Source: Burkholderiales bacterium
Lineage (GTDB): Bacteria; Pseudomonadota; Gammaproteobacteria; Burkholderiales; Burkholderiaceae_E
Length of the DNA: 64,000 nucleotides
Direction: 5' to 3'
Assembly: GCA_026399835.1 (NCBI GenBank)
Contig: JAPLQE010000046.1
Location: 20,954-84,953, forward strand
Below are positions 9,967 to 19,141 of this stretch, one piece after another. The position numbers and the translations under genes are program-made. The notes under the pieces were generated by a model, which was not told the DNA's origin, searched no databases, and was given only the letters and a program-made list of their open reading frames with translations. The number at the start of each line of letters is the position of its first letter. Positions within the stretch are counted from its first letter, which is position 1.

Positions 9967-10950
9967 ATGAAGCGCTTCGGAATGGCGGTGATCGGGCTCG
10001 GCGTGGTCGGGCGACGGATGCTGGAGCAGGCCTCGGCCAGCACCGGGCTGCGGGTGGTGTCTGCCTGGGACCAGTCGTCTGCGGTGCGCGCCTCGGCGGC
10101 GGCGGACTTTCCCGGCCTGCCGATGGCGGCGAGCGCGGCCGACGCGATCGAGCGGCTCGACGTCGACGTGGTCTACGTCGCCGTGCCGCCGCTCGCCCAC
10201 GCGGCCCTCGTACGCGGTGCGGTCGCGGCCGGCAAGGCGATCTTCTGCGAGAAGCCGCTGGGCGTGGACGTCGCCGAGAGCGAGGCCCTGGTCGCCGAGG
10301 TCGAGGCCTCGGGGCTGGCGCAGGCAGTGAACTTTCCGTTCGCCTCCTCGGCCGCCGTCGACGCGCTGCGCCGCACGGCCGCCGAGCCCGCCTTCGGGCT
10401 GAGCGCGATCGAGGTCCGCGTGCGCTTCCACCAGTGGCCGCGCGACTGGCAGGCCGGCGCGACCTGGCTGTCGCGCGCCGACCAGGGCGGTTTCACGCGC
10501 GAGGTGCTGTCGCACTTCGTCTGGCTGATCCACCGGCTGCGCGGCGGCTTCGAGGTGCGCGGCGCGGCGGTCGCCTGGCCGCCCCGGCCGGCCGGCGCCT
10601 CTGAGACCGCGGTCGCCGTCGCGCTCGACTGCGCCGGCGTGCCGGCGACGGTCAGCGGCATCGTCGGCGGCGCTCCGCCCGATCGCATCGAGACGCGCTT
10701 CGTCGGCGCGCGTGACGAGCGCGTGCTGTCCGACTGGTACCGCCTCGAGATCCTGGACGCCGAGTCACCCGCCGGCCGCCCCGCGCCCGGTCTGCCCGCC
10801 GATCCCCGGACCGCTGCCTACCAGCGCCAGCTCGATCAGCTGCACGCGCTGCTGTCGGGCGCACCGCACACGCTGCCATCCTTCGCCGAAGCCCTCGCCG
10901 TACAGCGCGGGGTCGAGGCGATCCTGACCCAACGAGGACGAGACGAATGA
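9967..10950 (+). CDS. Gfo/Idh/MocA-family oxidoreductase
   Basis: This NAD(P)-dependent oxidoreductase has 327 residues, an N-terminal Rossmann fold (VIGLGVVGRRM) and the family's CEKPLGVD motif, whose Lys and Pro line the active site. The C-terminal half is the family's alpha/beta substrate domain. The start is the ATG at 9967; a GGAGG lies 12 bp upstream and a -10-like TATAAC at 9930-9935. Its last 4 bp overlap the start of the quinone oxidoreductase gene, so the two form a small operon. The sugar or polyol substrate is not evident. Confidence 0.8.
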   Translation: MKRFGMAVIGLGVVGRRMLEQASASTGLRVVSAWDQSSAVRASAAADFPGLPMAASAADAIERLDVDVVYVAVPPLAHAALVRGAVAAGKAIFCEKPLGVDVAESEALVAEVEASGLAQAVNFPFASSAAVDALRRTAAEPAFGLSAIEVRVRFHQWPRDWQAGATWLSRADQGGFTREVLSHFVWLIHRLRGGFEVRGAAVAWPPRPAGASETAVAVALDCAGVPATVSGIVGGAPPDRIETRFVGARDERVLSDWYRLEILDAESPAGRPAPGLPADPRTAAYQRQLDQLHALLSGAPHTLPSFAEALAVQRGVEAILTQRGRDE

Positions 10951-11951
10951 CGATCCCTGCGACCATGCGATACGTCGACCATGGCACTGGCGGCGGCCCC
11001 GAGGTGCTCTCGACCCGGACCGGACCGGTGCCGGAAGTCGGCGCCGGCGACGTGCTGATCGAGGTCGCTGCGGCCGGCGTCAACCGGCCGGACTGCCTGC
11101 AGCGCAGCGGGCGCTACCCGCCGCCGGCCGATGCGTCACCGCACCTGGGTCTGGAGGTCGCCGGGCGCATCGTCGCGCTCGGCCAGGGCGTGACCGAGTG
11201 GAAGGTCGGTGACGAGGTCTGCGCACTGACCAACGGCGGCGGCTACGCCGACTATGCGATCGCGCCCTCGGGACAGGTGCTGCCGATCCCGAAGGGTCTG
11301 ACGATGCTGCAGGCCGCGGCGCTGCCCGAGACCTACTTCACGGTCTGGGCGAACCTGGTCGAGCGCGGCCGTCTGGCCAACGGCGAGACGGTGCTGATCC
11401 ACGGCGGCTCCTCGGGCATCGGCATGACCGCGATCCAGGTCGCCAAGTCGCGCGGCGCGCGGGTGCTCTGCACGGTGGGCAACGCCGAGAAGGCGCAGGC
11501 CTGCATCGACGTGGGCGCGGACGCAGCGATCGACTACCGCCGCCAGGACTACGTCGCCGAGACGCTGCGGCTGACCGGCAACCGCGGCGTCGACGTGATC
11601 CTCGACATGGTCGGCGGGCCCTACATCGAGAAGAACCTCAAGCTGCTGGCGATCGAGGGGCGGCTCGTCCAGATCGCGTTCCTGCAGACCTCGCGGGTCG
11701 AGGTCGACTGGCTGCCGCTGATGGTCAAGCGCCTGACGTACACCGGCTCGACGCTGCGGCCGCGCCCGCCGGCCGAGAAGGCGAGGCTCGCGCAGCAGCT
11801 GCGCGAGCACCTGTGGCCGATGCTGGAGGCGGGGCGGGTGCTGCCGCACATCCACCGTGTCTTCCCGCTCGAGCAGGCCGCCCAGGCTCACGCGCTGATG
11901 GAGAGCTCCGAGCACATCGGGAAGATCATGCTCCTGCTCCGCCCAGCCTGA
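10947..11951 (+). CDS. NAD(P)H quinone oxidoreductase, zinc-free MDR superfamily (PIG3-like)
   Basis: This 334-residue medium-chain reductase reduces quinones with NAD(P)H. It has the GroES-like N-terminal domain with AGVNRPDCLQRSGRYPPP, then the nucleotide-binding loop HGGSSGIGMTAIQVAK and the family signature AALPETYFTVW, as in the quinone oxidoreductase/PIG3 branch. Structural zinc cysteines are absent. The start overlaps the upstream oxidoreductase stop as ATGA. Its stop lies only 9 bp before a long array of 8-bp repeats. Confidence 0.85.
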   Translation: MTIPATMRYVDHGTGGGPEVLSTRTGPVPEVGAGDVLIEVAAAGVNRPDCLQRSGRYPPPADASPHLGLEVAGRIVALGQGVTEWKVGDEVCALTNGGGYADYAIAPSGQVLPIPKGLTMLQAAALPETYFTVWANLVERGRLANGETVLIHGGSSGIGMTAIQVAKSRGARVLCTVGNAEKAQACIDVGADAAIDYRRQDYVAETLRLTGNRGVDVILDMVGGPYIEKNLKLLAIEGRLVQIAFLQTSRVEVDWLPLMVKRLTYTGSTLRPRPPAEKARLAQQLREHLWPMLEAGRVLPHIHRVFPLEQAAQAHALMESSEHIGKIMLLLRPA

Positions 11952-11960
11952 AGTGGGTTG

Positions 11961-12060
11961 CCGGGTCGCCGGGTCGCCGGGTCGCCGGGTCGCCGGGTCG
12001 CCGGGTCGCCGGGTCGCCGGGTCGCCGGGTCGCCGGGTCGCCGGGTCGCCGGGTCGCCGG
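11961..12060. repeat. Tandem array of the 8-mer CCGGGTCG, 12.5 copies
   Basis: Twelve perfect head-to-tail copies of CCGGGTCG and a final half copy fill exactly 100 bp between the quinone oxidoreductase stop and the 3' end of the convergent TerC gene. One slightly altered part-copy (gttg) precedes it. The unit is not a multiple of three and the array lies outside both genes, so it looks like a slippage-prone non-coding satellite. No spacers are present, so it is not a CRISPR. Confidence 0.95.
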
Positions 12061-12113
12061 CGTCGGTCGGGGCGGTCGCGTTCGGATGGGGCGGGGTGGG
12101 CTCCGGTGCGGGC

Positions 12114-12821
12114 TCAGGTCGACGATGATGCGCCGTCGGGCGTGCTGCTGGCGCCGCCGCGCTTGTAGGCGCGGTAGCCGAAGGTGAACATCGCGAGGGC
12201 GGCGCCGATCTGCAGCACGCGGTCGACGGTGACATGGTCGATCACGAACTGGTCGAAGATCGGGTCCTTGACGATCATCCCGGCGCCGGTCAGCGCGAGG
12301 ATCGAGGCGCCGACCGCGGCCATCAGCGGCCAGCGGTCCATCATCTTGGTCACGAAGCCGCTGCCCCAGACGACCAGCGGGATCGTGACCAGCAGGCCGA
12401 TGATCACCAGGTCCCACCGGCCGTGTGCGGCGCCGCCGATGGCGAGCACGTTGTCCACGCCCATCAGCGCGTCGGCGATGATGATGGTCTTCATCGCGCC
12501 CCAGAAGCTGTCCGGGGCGGGGTGCCCGTGTTCGCCGCCGCCTTCCGAGGGCACGGCGAGCTTGTAGGCGATCGGCAGCAGGAGCGCGCCGCCGATCAGC
12601 AGCAGGCCGGGGATCTTCAGCAGCCAGACCACCACCAGCGTCAGCGCGGTGCGCACGGCGATCGCGCCGATCGCGCCGAAGACGATCGCCTTGCGGCGCA
12701 GGTCGGGACGCAGGCGGCTGGCCGCGATGCCGATGACCAGCGCGTTGTCGCCGGCGAGGACGAGGTCGATGACGATGATGGTGGCGAGGGCCGTCCACCA
12801 GGCGGTGTCGAAGAGTTCCAT
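12114..12821 (-). CDS. TerC family integral membrane protein, probable manganese exporter
   Basis: The 235-residue membrane protein has about seven hydrophobic helices and the two TerC motifs with conserved acidic residues in the membrane, DLVLAGDNALVIG near the N-terminus and ADALMGVDNVLAIGG in the middle. The TerC/Alx/YjbE family exports Mn(II) in the cases tested. That fits here because a yybP-ykoY-type riboswitch lies immediately upstream on the same strand. The start is the ATG at 12821. The C-terminal tail is Ser-rich and variable. Confidence 0.85.
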   Translation of the reverse strand: MELFDTAWWTALATIIVIDLVLAGDNALVIGIAASRLRPDLRRKAIVFGAIGAIAVRTALTLVVVWLLKIPGLLLIGGALLLPIAYKLAVPSEGGGEHGHPAPDSFWGAMKTIIIADALMGVDNVLAIGGAAHGRWDLVIIGLLVTIPLVVWGSGFVTKMMDRWPLMAAVGASILALTGAGMIVKDPIFDQFVIDHVTVDRVLQIGAALAMFTFGYRAYKRGGASSTPDGASSST

Positions 12822-12844
12822 GGGGTCCCGTGCAGAGCCGATCG

Positions 12845-12960
12845 GCTGGTCTCGCTCGCAGGCCCGACGGGCTGCCGGCATCTCCGGGGCAGCGCTCGGC
12901 CGCCCGGCTTGACGAAGATGTCGCCGGCGCACGATGCGCCGGGTGCTACTCCCCAGGCGC
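12845..12960 (-). promoter_or_regulatory. yybP-ykoY (manganese) riboswitch upstream of the TerC gene
   Basis: Read on the minus strand, the leader contains the hallmark GGGGAGUAGC (complement of 12945-12954), then a GC-rich hairpin, CGUCAA (around 12910), a second variable stem, and GCGAGACC (around 12848-12855). Their order and spacing match the yybP-ykoY aptamer, which senses Mn(II) and turns on efflux genes. The next gene, 24 bp beyond, is a TerC-family exporter, the usual partner. Boundaries are approximate. Confidence 0.85.
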
Positions 12961-12981
12961 CCGACATTACGTGATTGAAAG

Positions 12982-13070
12982 GTGAGGCGTCTATCAGAAA
13001 CCTCACACTCGGCGGGGTTTCGGGGACGCGTGGGCGGGGCATGAACGCCCTGCCTTCGGCTGAGTGTGAG
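12982..13070 (-). terminator. Nested inverted repeats between rodA and the manganese riboswitch
   Basis: A 9-bp inverted pair CTCACACTC (13002-13010) and GAGTGTGAG (13062-13070) encloses a weaker GC hairpin near 13035-13055. The left arm also shares CCTCAC (13001-13006) with GTGAGG (12982-12987), which on the minus strand is followed by CTTTCAATC. These alternatives could end rodA transcription before the riboswitch. No strong U-run is present, so this is tentative. Confidence 0.35.
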
Positions 13071-13107
13071 TGCCTGCTTCGGTCTTGACGACCGATCGGC
13101 GAGGGCC

Positions 13108-14214
13108 CTACGTCTGGATCAGCGTCCGATGACGGTGGATGCTCATCAGCAACCCGGCGCCCACGCCGAGCGTGACCATGGCGGTGCCGCCGTACGACAT
13201 CCACGGCAGCGGCACCCCGACCACCGGCAGCACGCCGATGACCATGCCCATGTTGACGAAGCAGTAGGTGAAGAAGCTCATCGTGATCGAGCCGGCCAGC
13301 AGCCGCCCGAACACGGTGGCGCCGCTGCCGGCGATCACCAGGCCGCGCGAGATGATCGCCAGGTACAGCAGCATCAGCACGCCGACCCCGAGCAAGCCGA
13401 ACTCCTCGGAGTAGACCGCGAGGATGAAGTCGGTGGTGCGCTCGGGGATGAACTCGAGGTGGGTCTGCGTCCCCTGCATCCAGCCCTTGCCGGTCAGGCC
13501 GCCCGAGCCCACCGCGATCGTGGACTGGATGATGTGGAAGCCCTTGCCCAGCGGGTCGGAGGTCGGATCGATCAGGGTCAGCACGCGCTGGCGCTGGTAG
13601 TCGTGCAGGACCGACCAGAGCACCGGCATTGCCGAGATCCCGGCCACGACCAGCCCGATGATGATCTTCCAGCTCAGGCCGGCGAAGAAGATCACGTAGA
13701 CGCCGGCGGCCAGGACGAGGATCGAGGTGCCCAGGTCGGGCTGCTTGGCGATCAGGCCGACCGGCACGGCCAGCAGCAGCGTCGCGACCAGGAAGTCACC
13801 CCAGCGCAGCATGCCCTCGCGCTGGTTGAAGTACCAGGCGAGCATCAGCGGTGTCGCGATCTTCAGCAGCTCGGACGGCTGGATCCGGGTGACGCCGATG
13901 TCGAGCCAGCGCTGCGCGCCCTTGTTGATGATGCCGAACACGTCGACCGCGATGAGCAGTGCGATACCGATCAGGTACAGCGGCAGGGCGAGCCGCATCA
14001 GCACCGTGGGCGGCACGATCGCGGCCACCCACATCACCGCGAACGCGATGCCGAGGTTGCGGAAGTGCCCCGTGAAGCGGCCGGGGAAGTCGAAGGCCGC
14101 GGAGTACATCGTCGCGACGCTGATCAGCACGACCAGCCCCATCGCGACCAGCAGCGAGCCGTCGAACACCAGCACGTACTTGCGCACCACCTCCCAGGGC
14201 GAGCGGCGCTCCAT
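13108..14214 (-). CDS. rodA: Rod shape-determining peptidoglycan glycosyltransferase RodA
   Basis: RodA is the SEDS-family glycosyltransferase of the elongasome; it polymerises lipid II with PBP2. The 368-residue product has ten predicted membrane helices and the SEDS landmarks GAQRWLDIG, QPSELLKI, KQPDLGTS and the C-terminal GMVIGVLPVVGVPLPWMSYGG region (read in parts). I chose the ATG at 14214 (MERRSPWE). A TTG overlapping the mrdA stop at 14238 is possible but less typical. It closes the mreBCD-mrdA-rodA operon, whose genes are nearly contiguous. Confidence 0.93.
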   Translation of the reverse strand: MERRSPWEVVRKYVLVFDGSLLVAMGLVVLISVATMYSAAFDFPGRFTGHFRNLGIAFAVMWVAAIVPPTVLMRLALPLYLIGIALLIAVDVFGIINKGAQRWLDIGVTRIQPSELLKIATPLMLAWYFNQREGMLRWGDFLVATLLLAVPVGLIAKQPDLGTSILVLAAGVYVIFFAGLSWKIIIGLVVAGISAMPVLWSVLHDYQRQRVLTLIDPTSDPLGKGFHIIQSTIAVGSGGLTGKGWMQGTQTHLEFIPERTTDFILAVYSEEFGLLGVGVLMLLYLAIISRGLVIAGSGATVFGRLLAGSITMSFFTYCFVNMGMVIGVLPVVGVPLPWMSYGGTAMVTLGVGAGLLMSIHRHRTLIQT

Positions 14215-14234
14215 CGAGGCGGCGGAGGTGCCGA

Positions 14235-16187
14235 TCAATTGCGTGCCGCCTGTGCCGGGGTGAGCGGCTCGGGCTCGATGTTCTCGGGCACGTCGCGCAT
14301 CTCCGAGTCGTCGATCTCGGGGCGGACCGGGAACGGCTTGGCCGTGTCCTTGGGCAGCTTGCCGAGCAGCACGTAGTCGAACACCTTGCGGGCGATCGGC
14401 GCCGCGGCCTGCGCGCCGAAGCCGCCGTTCTCGACGATCAGCGCGAGTGCGACCTTCGGATCGTCGGCCGGCGCGAACGCCATGAACAGCGAGTGGTCGC
14501 GGTAGCGCTCGGCGATCTTCTTGGCGTCGTACTTCTCGCCCTGCTTGATGCCGATCACCTGGGCGGTGCCGGTCTTCCCGGCGGCGACGTACTCGGCGCC
14601 GGCGAAGGCGATGCGGCCGGTGCCGACCTTGTTCACCTCGATCATGCCCTGCTTGACCAGCGCGAGGTACTCGGGCTTGAGCGCGATGCGGGAGCTCTCG
14701 ACCGGGATGGTGAGCGCCTTGCTGCCGTCGCGCGGGTCGGTGACCGACTTGACCACGTGCGGGCGCATCACGGTGCCGCCGGCGGCCAGCGTCGCGGTCG
14801 CATGCGCGAGCTGCAGGATGGTGAACGAGTTGTAGCCCTGGCCGATGCCGATCGACGGCGTCTCGCCCGGCAGCCACTTCTGCTTGTAGCGCTTCATCTT
14901 CCAGGCCGAGGACGGCAGGATGCCCGACACCTCGTTCTGGATGTCGATGCCGGTGATCTGGCCGAAGCCCCAGGGCTTCATGAAGTCGTGGATCTTGTCC
15001 ACGCCCATGTCGTAGGCCGCGCTGTAGTAGTAGGTGTCCGACGAGACGATGATCGACTTCTTCAGGTCGACCGAGCCGTTGCCGCCGGGCTTGGAGTCGC
15101 GGAACCGGTGGCCGCCGAGCAGGAAGTAGCCGGGGTCGCTGATCGTCGCGCCCGCCGTCCGCGTGCCGGACTCGAGCACCGCCAGCGCCATGAACGGCTT
15201 GTAGGTCGAGCCGGGCGGGTAGGTGCCGCGCAGCGGGCGGTTCAGCAGCGGCTTGTCCTGGTCGTCGTTGAGCTCCTTCCAGGTGACCGGGTCGATGCCG
15301 TCGATGAAGAGGTTCGGGTCGTAGGTGGGCTTGGAGACGAAGGCGAGCACGTCGCCGGTGGCCGGCTCGATCGCGACCAGCGCGCCCTTGCGCTCGCCGT
15401 ACCATTCCTCGACGAGCTTCTGCAGCCGCACGTCGATCGACAGGATCAGGTTCTTGCCGGGGGTGGCCGGATTGCGCGACAGCGAGCGCACCGCCCGGCC
15501 GCCGGCCGACACCTCGACCTCGTCGAAGCCGGTCTCGCCGTGCAGCATCGCCTCGTAGCTGAGCTCGACGCCGACCTTGCCGATGTGCGTGGAGCCGGCG
15601 TAGAGCGAGCCGTTGCCGCTGTCGTCGATCTTGCGCTTCTCGTCGGGCGAGATGCGGCCGATGAAGCCGATCACGTGCGAGGCGGTCTCGCCGAGCGGGT
15701 AGTTGCGGAACAGCCGGGCCTTCACGTCGACGCCCTCGAATCGGTACCGGTTCGCGGCGATCTTGGCGACTTCCTCGTCGGTCAGCCGCGTCTTGAGCGG
15801 CAGCCATTCGGAGTTCTTGGTGTCGTCGTACAGGCGCTTGAAGCGGCGGCGCTCGCGCGGGCCGATGTCGATGACCTGCGCGAGCTCGTCGATGGTCTTC
15901 TCGATGTTGGCGATCTGGCGCGGTGCGAGCTCGAGCGTGTAGGCCGACACGTTCTCGGCGAGCAGCACCCCGTTGCGGTCGTAGATCAGGCCGCGCGCCG
16001 GCGGCACCGGCACCACCGCGATCCGGTTGTCCTCGGCCTGCGCGTGGAACTCGGCATGGCGGTAGACCTGCAGCCAGACGAAGCGCGCGACCAGCGCGCC
16101 GAACAGCACGGTCACGAACATGATCGCGAACACGAGCCGCCATCGCAGGCGTGCGATCTCGGCTTCGGCGTTGCGGACCTCGACCAT
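14235..16187 (-). CDS. mrdA: Penicillin-binding protein 2 (elongasome transpeptidase)
   Basis: This class B transpeptidase cross-links peptidoglycan during cell elongation. The 650-residue product has one N-terminal membrane anchor (residues about 17-40), the PBP dimerisation/pedestal domain with PPARGLIYDRNG, and a transpeptidase domain with the active-site motif STYK (in PGSTYKPF), SSD and KTG (in AGKTGTAQ). The start ATG shares one base with the mreD stop (TGATG), so translation is coupled. RodA, its partner polymerase, follows. Confidence 0.95.
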   Translation of the reverse strand: MVEVRNAEAEIARLRWRLVFAIMFVTVLFGALVARFVWLQVYRHAEFHAQAEDNRIAVVPVPPARGLIYDRNGVLLAENVSAYTLELAPRQIANIEKTIDELAQVIDIGPRERRRFKRLYDDTKNSEWLPLKTRLTDEEVAKIAANRYRFEGVDVKARLFRNYPLGETASHVIGFIGRISPDEKRKIDDSGNGSLYAGSTHIGKVGVELSYEAMLHGETGFDEVEVSAGGRAVRSLSRNPATPGKNLILSIDVRLQKLVEEWYGERKGALVAIEPATGDVLAFVSKPTYDPNLFIDGIDPVTWKELNDDQDKPLLNRPLRGTYPPGSTYKPFMALAVLESGTRTAGATISDPGYFLLGGHRFRDSKPGGNGSVDLKKSIIVSSDTYYYSAAYDMGVDKIHDFMKPWGFGQITGIDIQNEVSGILPSSAWKMKRYKQKWLPGETPSIGIGQGYNSFTILQLAHATATLAAGGTVMRPHVVKSVTDPRDGSKALTIPVESSRIALKPEYLALVKQGMIEVNKVGTGRIAFAGAEYVAAGKTGTAQVIGIKQGEKYDAKKIAERYRDHSLFMAFAPADDPKVALALIVENGGFGAQAAAPIARKVFDYVLLGKLPKDTAKPFPVRPEIDDSEMRDVPENIEPEPLTPAQAARN

Positions 16188-16702
16188 CAGATCGGCCGGT
16201 TGTCGTCGCGGTCGACGGCGCTGCGCTGCGGGGCGAGCAGCAGCACCTCGGCCAGCGGCCACAGCAGCGTCGACGACAGGCTCTGAAGGAAGTAGCCGAT
16301 GCCGGGGAACGGCCCGCCCACGGCCATGCGCACCGCGATCACCACCAGCTGCGCGAGCAGGAACAGCGGCAGCACGTGCAGCATCTGGCCGCCCAAGCGG
16401 AACCACGGCACGCGCCGGTGCATCGACATCGCGCCGTACGACAGCAGGCTGTAGGCGAGCGCGCGCTCGCCGAACAGCGCCGAGGCGTGTACGTCCATCA
16501 GCAGGCCGACCAGGAAGGCGATGCCGATGCCGACCTTGCGCGGCTGATGGATGTTCCAGAACACCAGCACGATCGCGAGGAAGTCGGGCACGCCATAGGT
16601 GCGGCCCCACGGCAGGATGTTGAGCACGAACGCGACCAGGATCGTGAACGCGATGAAGGCCCGGCTCGCCGGCAGCAACAGGTATTCGGGGCGCATCTGC
16701 AT
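16187..16702 (-). CDS. mreD: Rod shape-determining protein MreD
   Basis: MreD is a small inner-membrane component of the elongasome. The 171-residue product is almost entirely hydrophobic helices, with FLVGLLMDVHASALFGERAL-type loop sequence (given in part) typical of the family. It sits between mreC (16 bp upstream) and mrdA (1-bp overlap). An alternative ATG lies two codons in. Confidence 0.9.
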   Translation of the reverse strand: MQMRPEYLLLPASRAFIAFTILVAFVLNILPWGRTYGVPDFLAIVLVFWNIHQPRKVGIGIAFLVGLLMDVHASALFGERALAYSLLSYGAMSMHRRVPWFRLGGQMLHVLPLFLLAQLVVIAVRMAVGGPFPGIGYFLQSLSSTLLWPLAEVLLLAPQRSAVDRDDNRPI

Positions 16703-16718
16703 GGAACGGGTCCTCGGC

Positions 16719-17627
16719 TCAGTCGCGCTTGACGATGCGCTTGCCGCGCGCGTCGACGCTCGCCTCGGGGGCGGCGGGCACCGGCGGCAGGCCGGTCCGG
16801 TCGACCAGCAGCACCAGCAGCATCCGGCTCTGGTCGACGCCGGCGATCGGGTCGACGAGCACGCGGGCGAAGTTGCCGGTGCGCCCGCGATCCACCGACA
16901 CGATGCGCCCGACCGGCAGCCCGGCCGGATACAGGCTGTCGAGTCCGGAGGTGACGACCACGTCGCCTTCCTTCAGGTCGGCGTTGACCGACATGAAGCG
17001 CAGCTCCATGCGGCCGGGCTCGGCGCCGCCGAAGGCGATGGCGCGCATGCCGCTGCGCTGCACCTGCACCGGGATCGTCATGTTGCGGTCGGTGATCAGC
17101 GTGAGCTCGGCGGACAGCGGGAAGACGCGCGTGATCTGCCCGACGACGCCGTTCGCGTCGACCACCGGCTGGCCGCTCGCCACGCCCTGCTGCAGGCCCT
17201 TGTCGAGCACCAGCTTGCGGGTGAACGGGTCGCGGGTGTCGTAGAGCACCTCGGCCACCACGCTCCGGACCGCGCTGCGGTCGCGCGCGCCGGTCAGCTC
17301 GCGCAGCTGGCGGTTCTCCTGGGCGAGCTGCTCGACCTGCAGCAGCATCCGGGCGTTGGCGGTCTCGATGCGGCGCAGCTCGGCGTTCTCGGCGCGGAGC
17401 CGGTGGACCTCGCCGAAGTAGTCCGACGACAGCGAGAACGCATCGCGGGGCACCAGCAGCGTGCGCTGCAGCGGGTACAGCACCGTGCCGATGCCCTGAC
17501 GCATGGCGTTGAGCATGCCCGTCCGAGAGTCGATCACCAGCAGCGCGATGCCGAGCAGCGCGAAGAAGACGAGGCGGGCGTTGGCGGACGGGCCCTGCTT
17601 GAAGAACGGCGGCGGGCTGCGGTCCAT
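16719..17627 (-). CDS. mreC: Rod shape-determining protein MreC
   Basis: MreC spans the inner membrane once and scaffolds PBP2 in the periplasm. The 302-residue product has a membrane segment at about residues 19-35, a coiled coil at about 70-112 rich in Leu/Glu/Ala heptads, and the two beta-barrel domains of the family with GLQQGVASGQPVVD and ITDRNMTIPVQV. It lies 18 bp after mreB in the same leftward operon. Confidence 0.95.
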   Translation of the reverse strand: MDRSPPPFFKQGPSANARLVFFALLGIALLVIDSRTGMLNAMRQGIGTVLYPLQRTLLVPRDAFSLSSDYFGEVHRLRAENAELRRIETANARMLLQVEQLAQENRQLRELTGARDRSAVRSVVAEVLYDTRDPFTRKLVLDKGLQQGVASGQPVVDANGVVGQITRVFPLSAELTLITDRNMTIPVQVQRSGMRAIAFGGAEPGRMELRFMSVNADLKEGDVVVTSGLDSLYPAGLPVGRIVSVDRGRTGNFARVLVDPIAGVDQSRMLLVLLVDRTGLPPVPAAPEASVDARGKRIVKRD

Positions 17628-17645
17628 GACCCCGCTCTCAGGCGG

Positions 17646-18704
<1,059 letters not shown>

Positions 18705-18813
18705 TTATTGGAGTGGATGGGACTCTCGGGCCGGTATCCGAAGCGGTCGAGTCGGGTGCGATTCGATCCTGGATGGAGCCGGAATCTCCTCAGAAACGAC
18801 ACGAATCATACCT

Positions 18814-18819
18814 TATAAT
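18814..18819 (+). promoter_or_regulatory. Consensus -10 box for the gatCAB operon
   Basis: A perfect TATAAT sits in an unusually A+T-rich stretch of the mreB-gatC intergenic region. It predicts transcription from about 18826, 28 nt before the proposed gatC start. No good -35 is visible at 16-18 bp spacing. The stretch also carries a minus-strand -10 candidate for mreB, so the divergent promoters overlap. Confidence 0.5.
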
Positions 18820-18853
18820 TCCTTCAGTTCACTACGAAAATCGGGGTTCTCCA

Positions 18854-19141
18854 CTGTCTCTAACAGCTGCCGACGTGGCGCGGATCGCAGAGCTCGCCCG
18901 TCTCGAACTCACCCCTGCAGAGGCCGACCGCAGCCTCGTGCAACTGAATCGAGTCCTCGAGCTGATCGAGGCGCTCCAGGCCGTCGACACCGCCGGCGTG
19001 GCGCCGATGACCCACGCCGGCGACATGGTGTTGCGCCTGCGCCCGGACGCCGTGACCGAACCCGATCGCCGAGACGACTACCAGCGGGTCGCGCCGGCGG
19101 TCGACCACGGCCTGTACCTCGTGCCGCGGGTGATCGAATGA
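18854..19141 (+). CDS. gatC: Asp/Glu-tRNA amidotransferase subunit C, probable CTG start
   Basis: GatC is the small subunit that holds GatA and GatB together in the transamidation of Asp-tRNA(Asn) and Glu-tRNA(Gln). The family N-terminus, reading [18 protein letters not shown], is intact, but the codon just before it is CTG (18854). There is no ATG, GTG or TTG in frame between the predicted transcription start (about 18826) and there. GGGG lies 8-11 bp upstream. A GTG at 18875 would cut off conserved residues. From CTG the product is 95 residues, a normal length. The stop overlaps the gatA ATG by 4 bp. Confidence 0.88.
   Translation: MSLTAADVARIAELARLELTPAEADRSLVQLNRVLELIEALQAVDTAGVAPMTHAGDMVLRLRPDAVTEPDRRDDYQRVAPAVDHGLYLVPRVIE

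Noticed and set aside
7249..10533. 1094-codon minus-strand frame over the EAL gene and the oxidoreductase
   Set aside because: Arg-rich frame without motifs. The EAL gene in another frame and the plus-strand oxidoreductase explain the region.
11961..12060. CRISPR array
   Set aside because: The repeats are contiguous 8-mers without spacers, and no cas genes are nearby.
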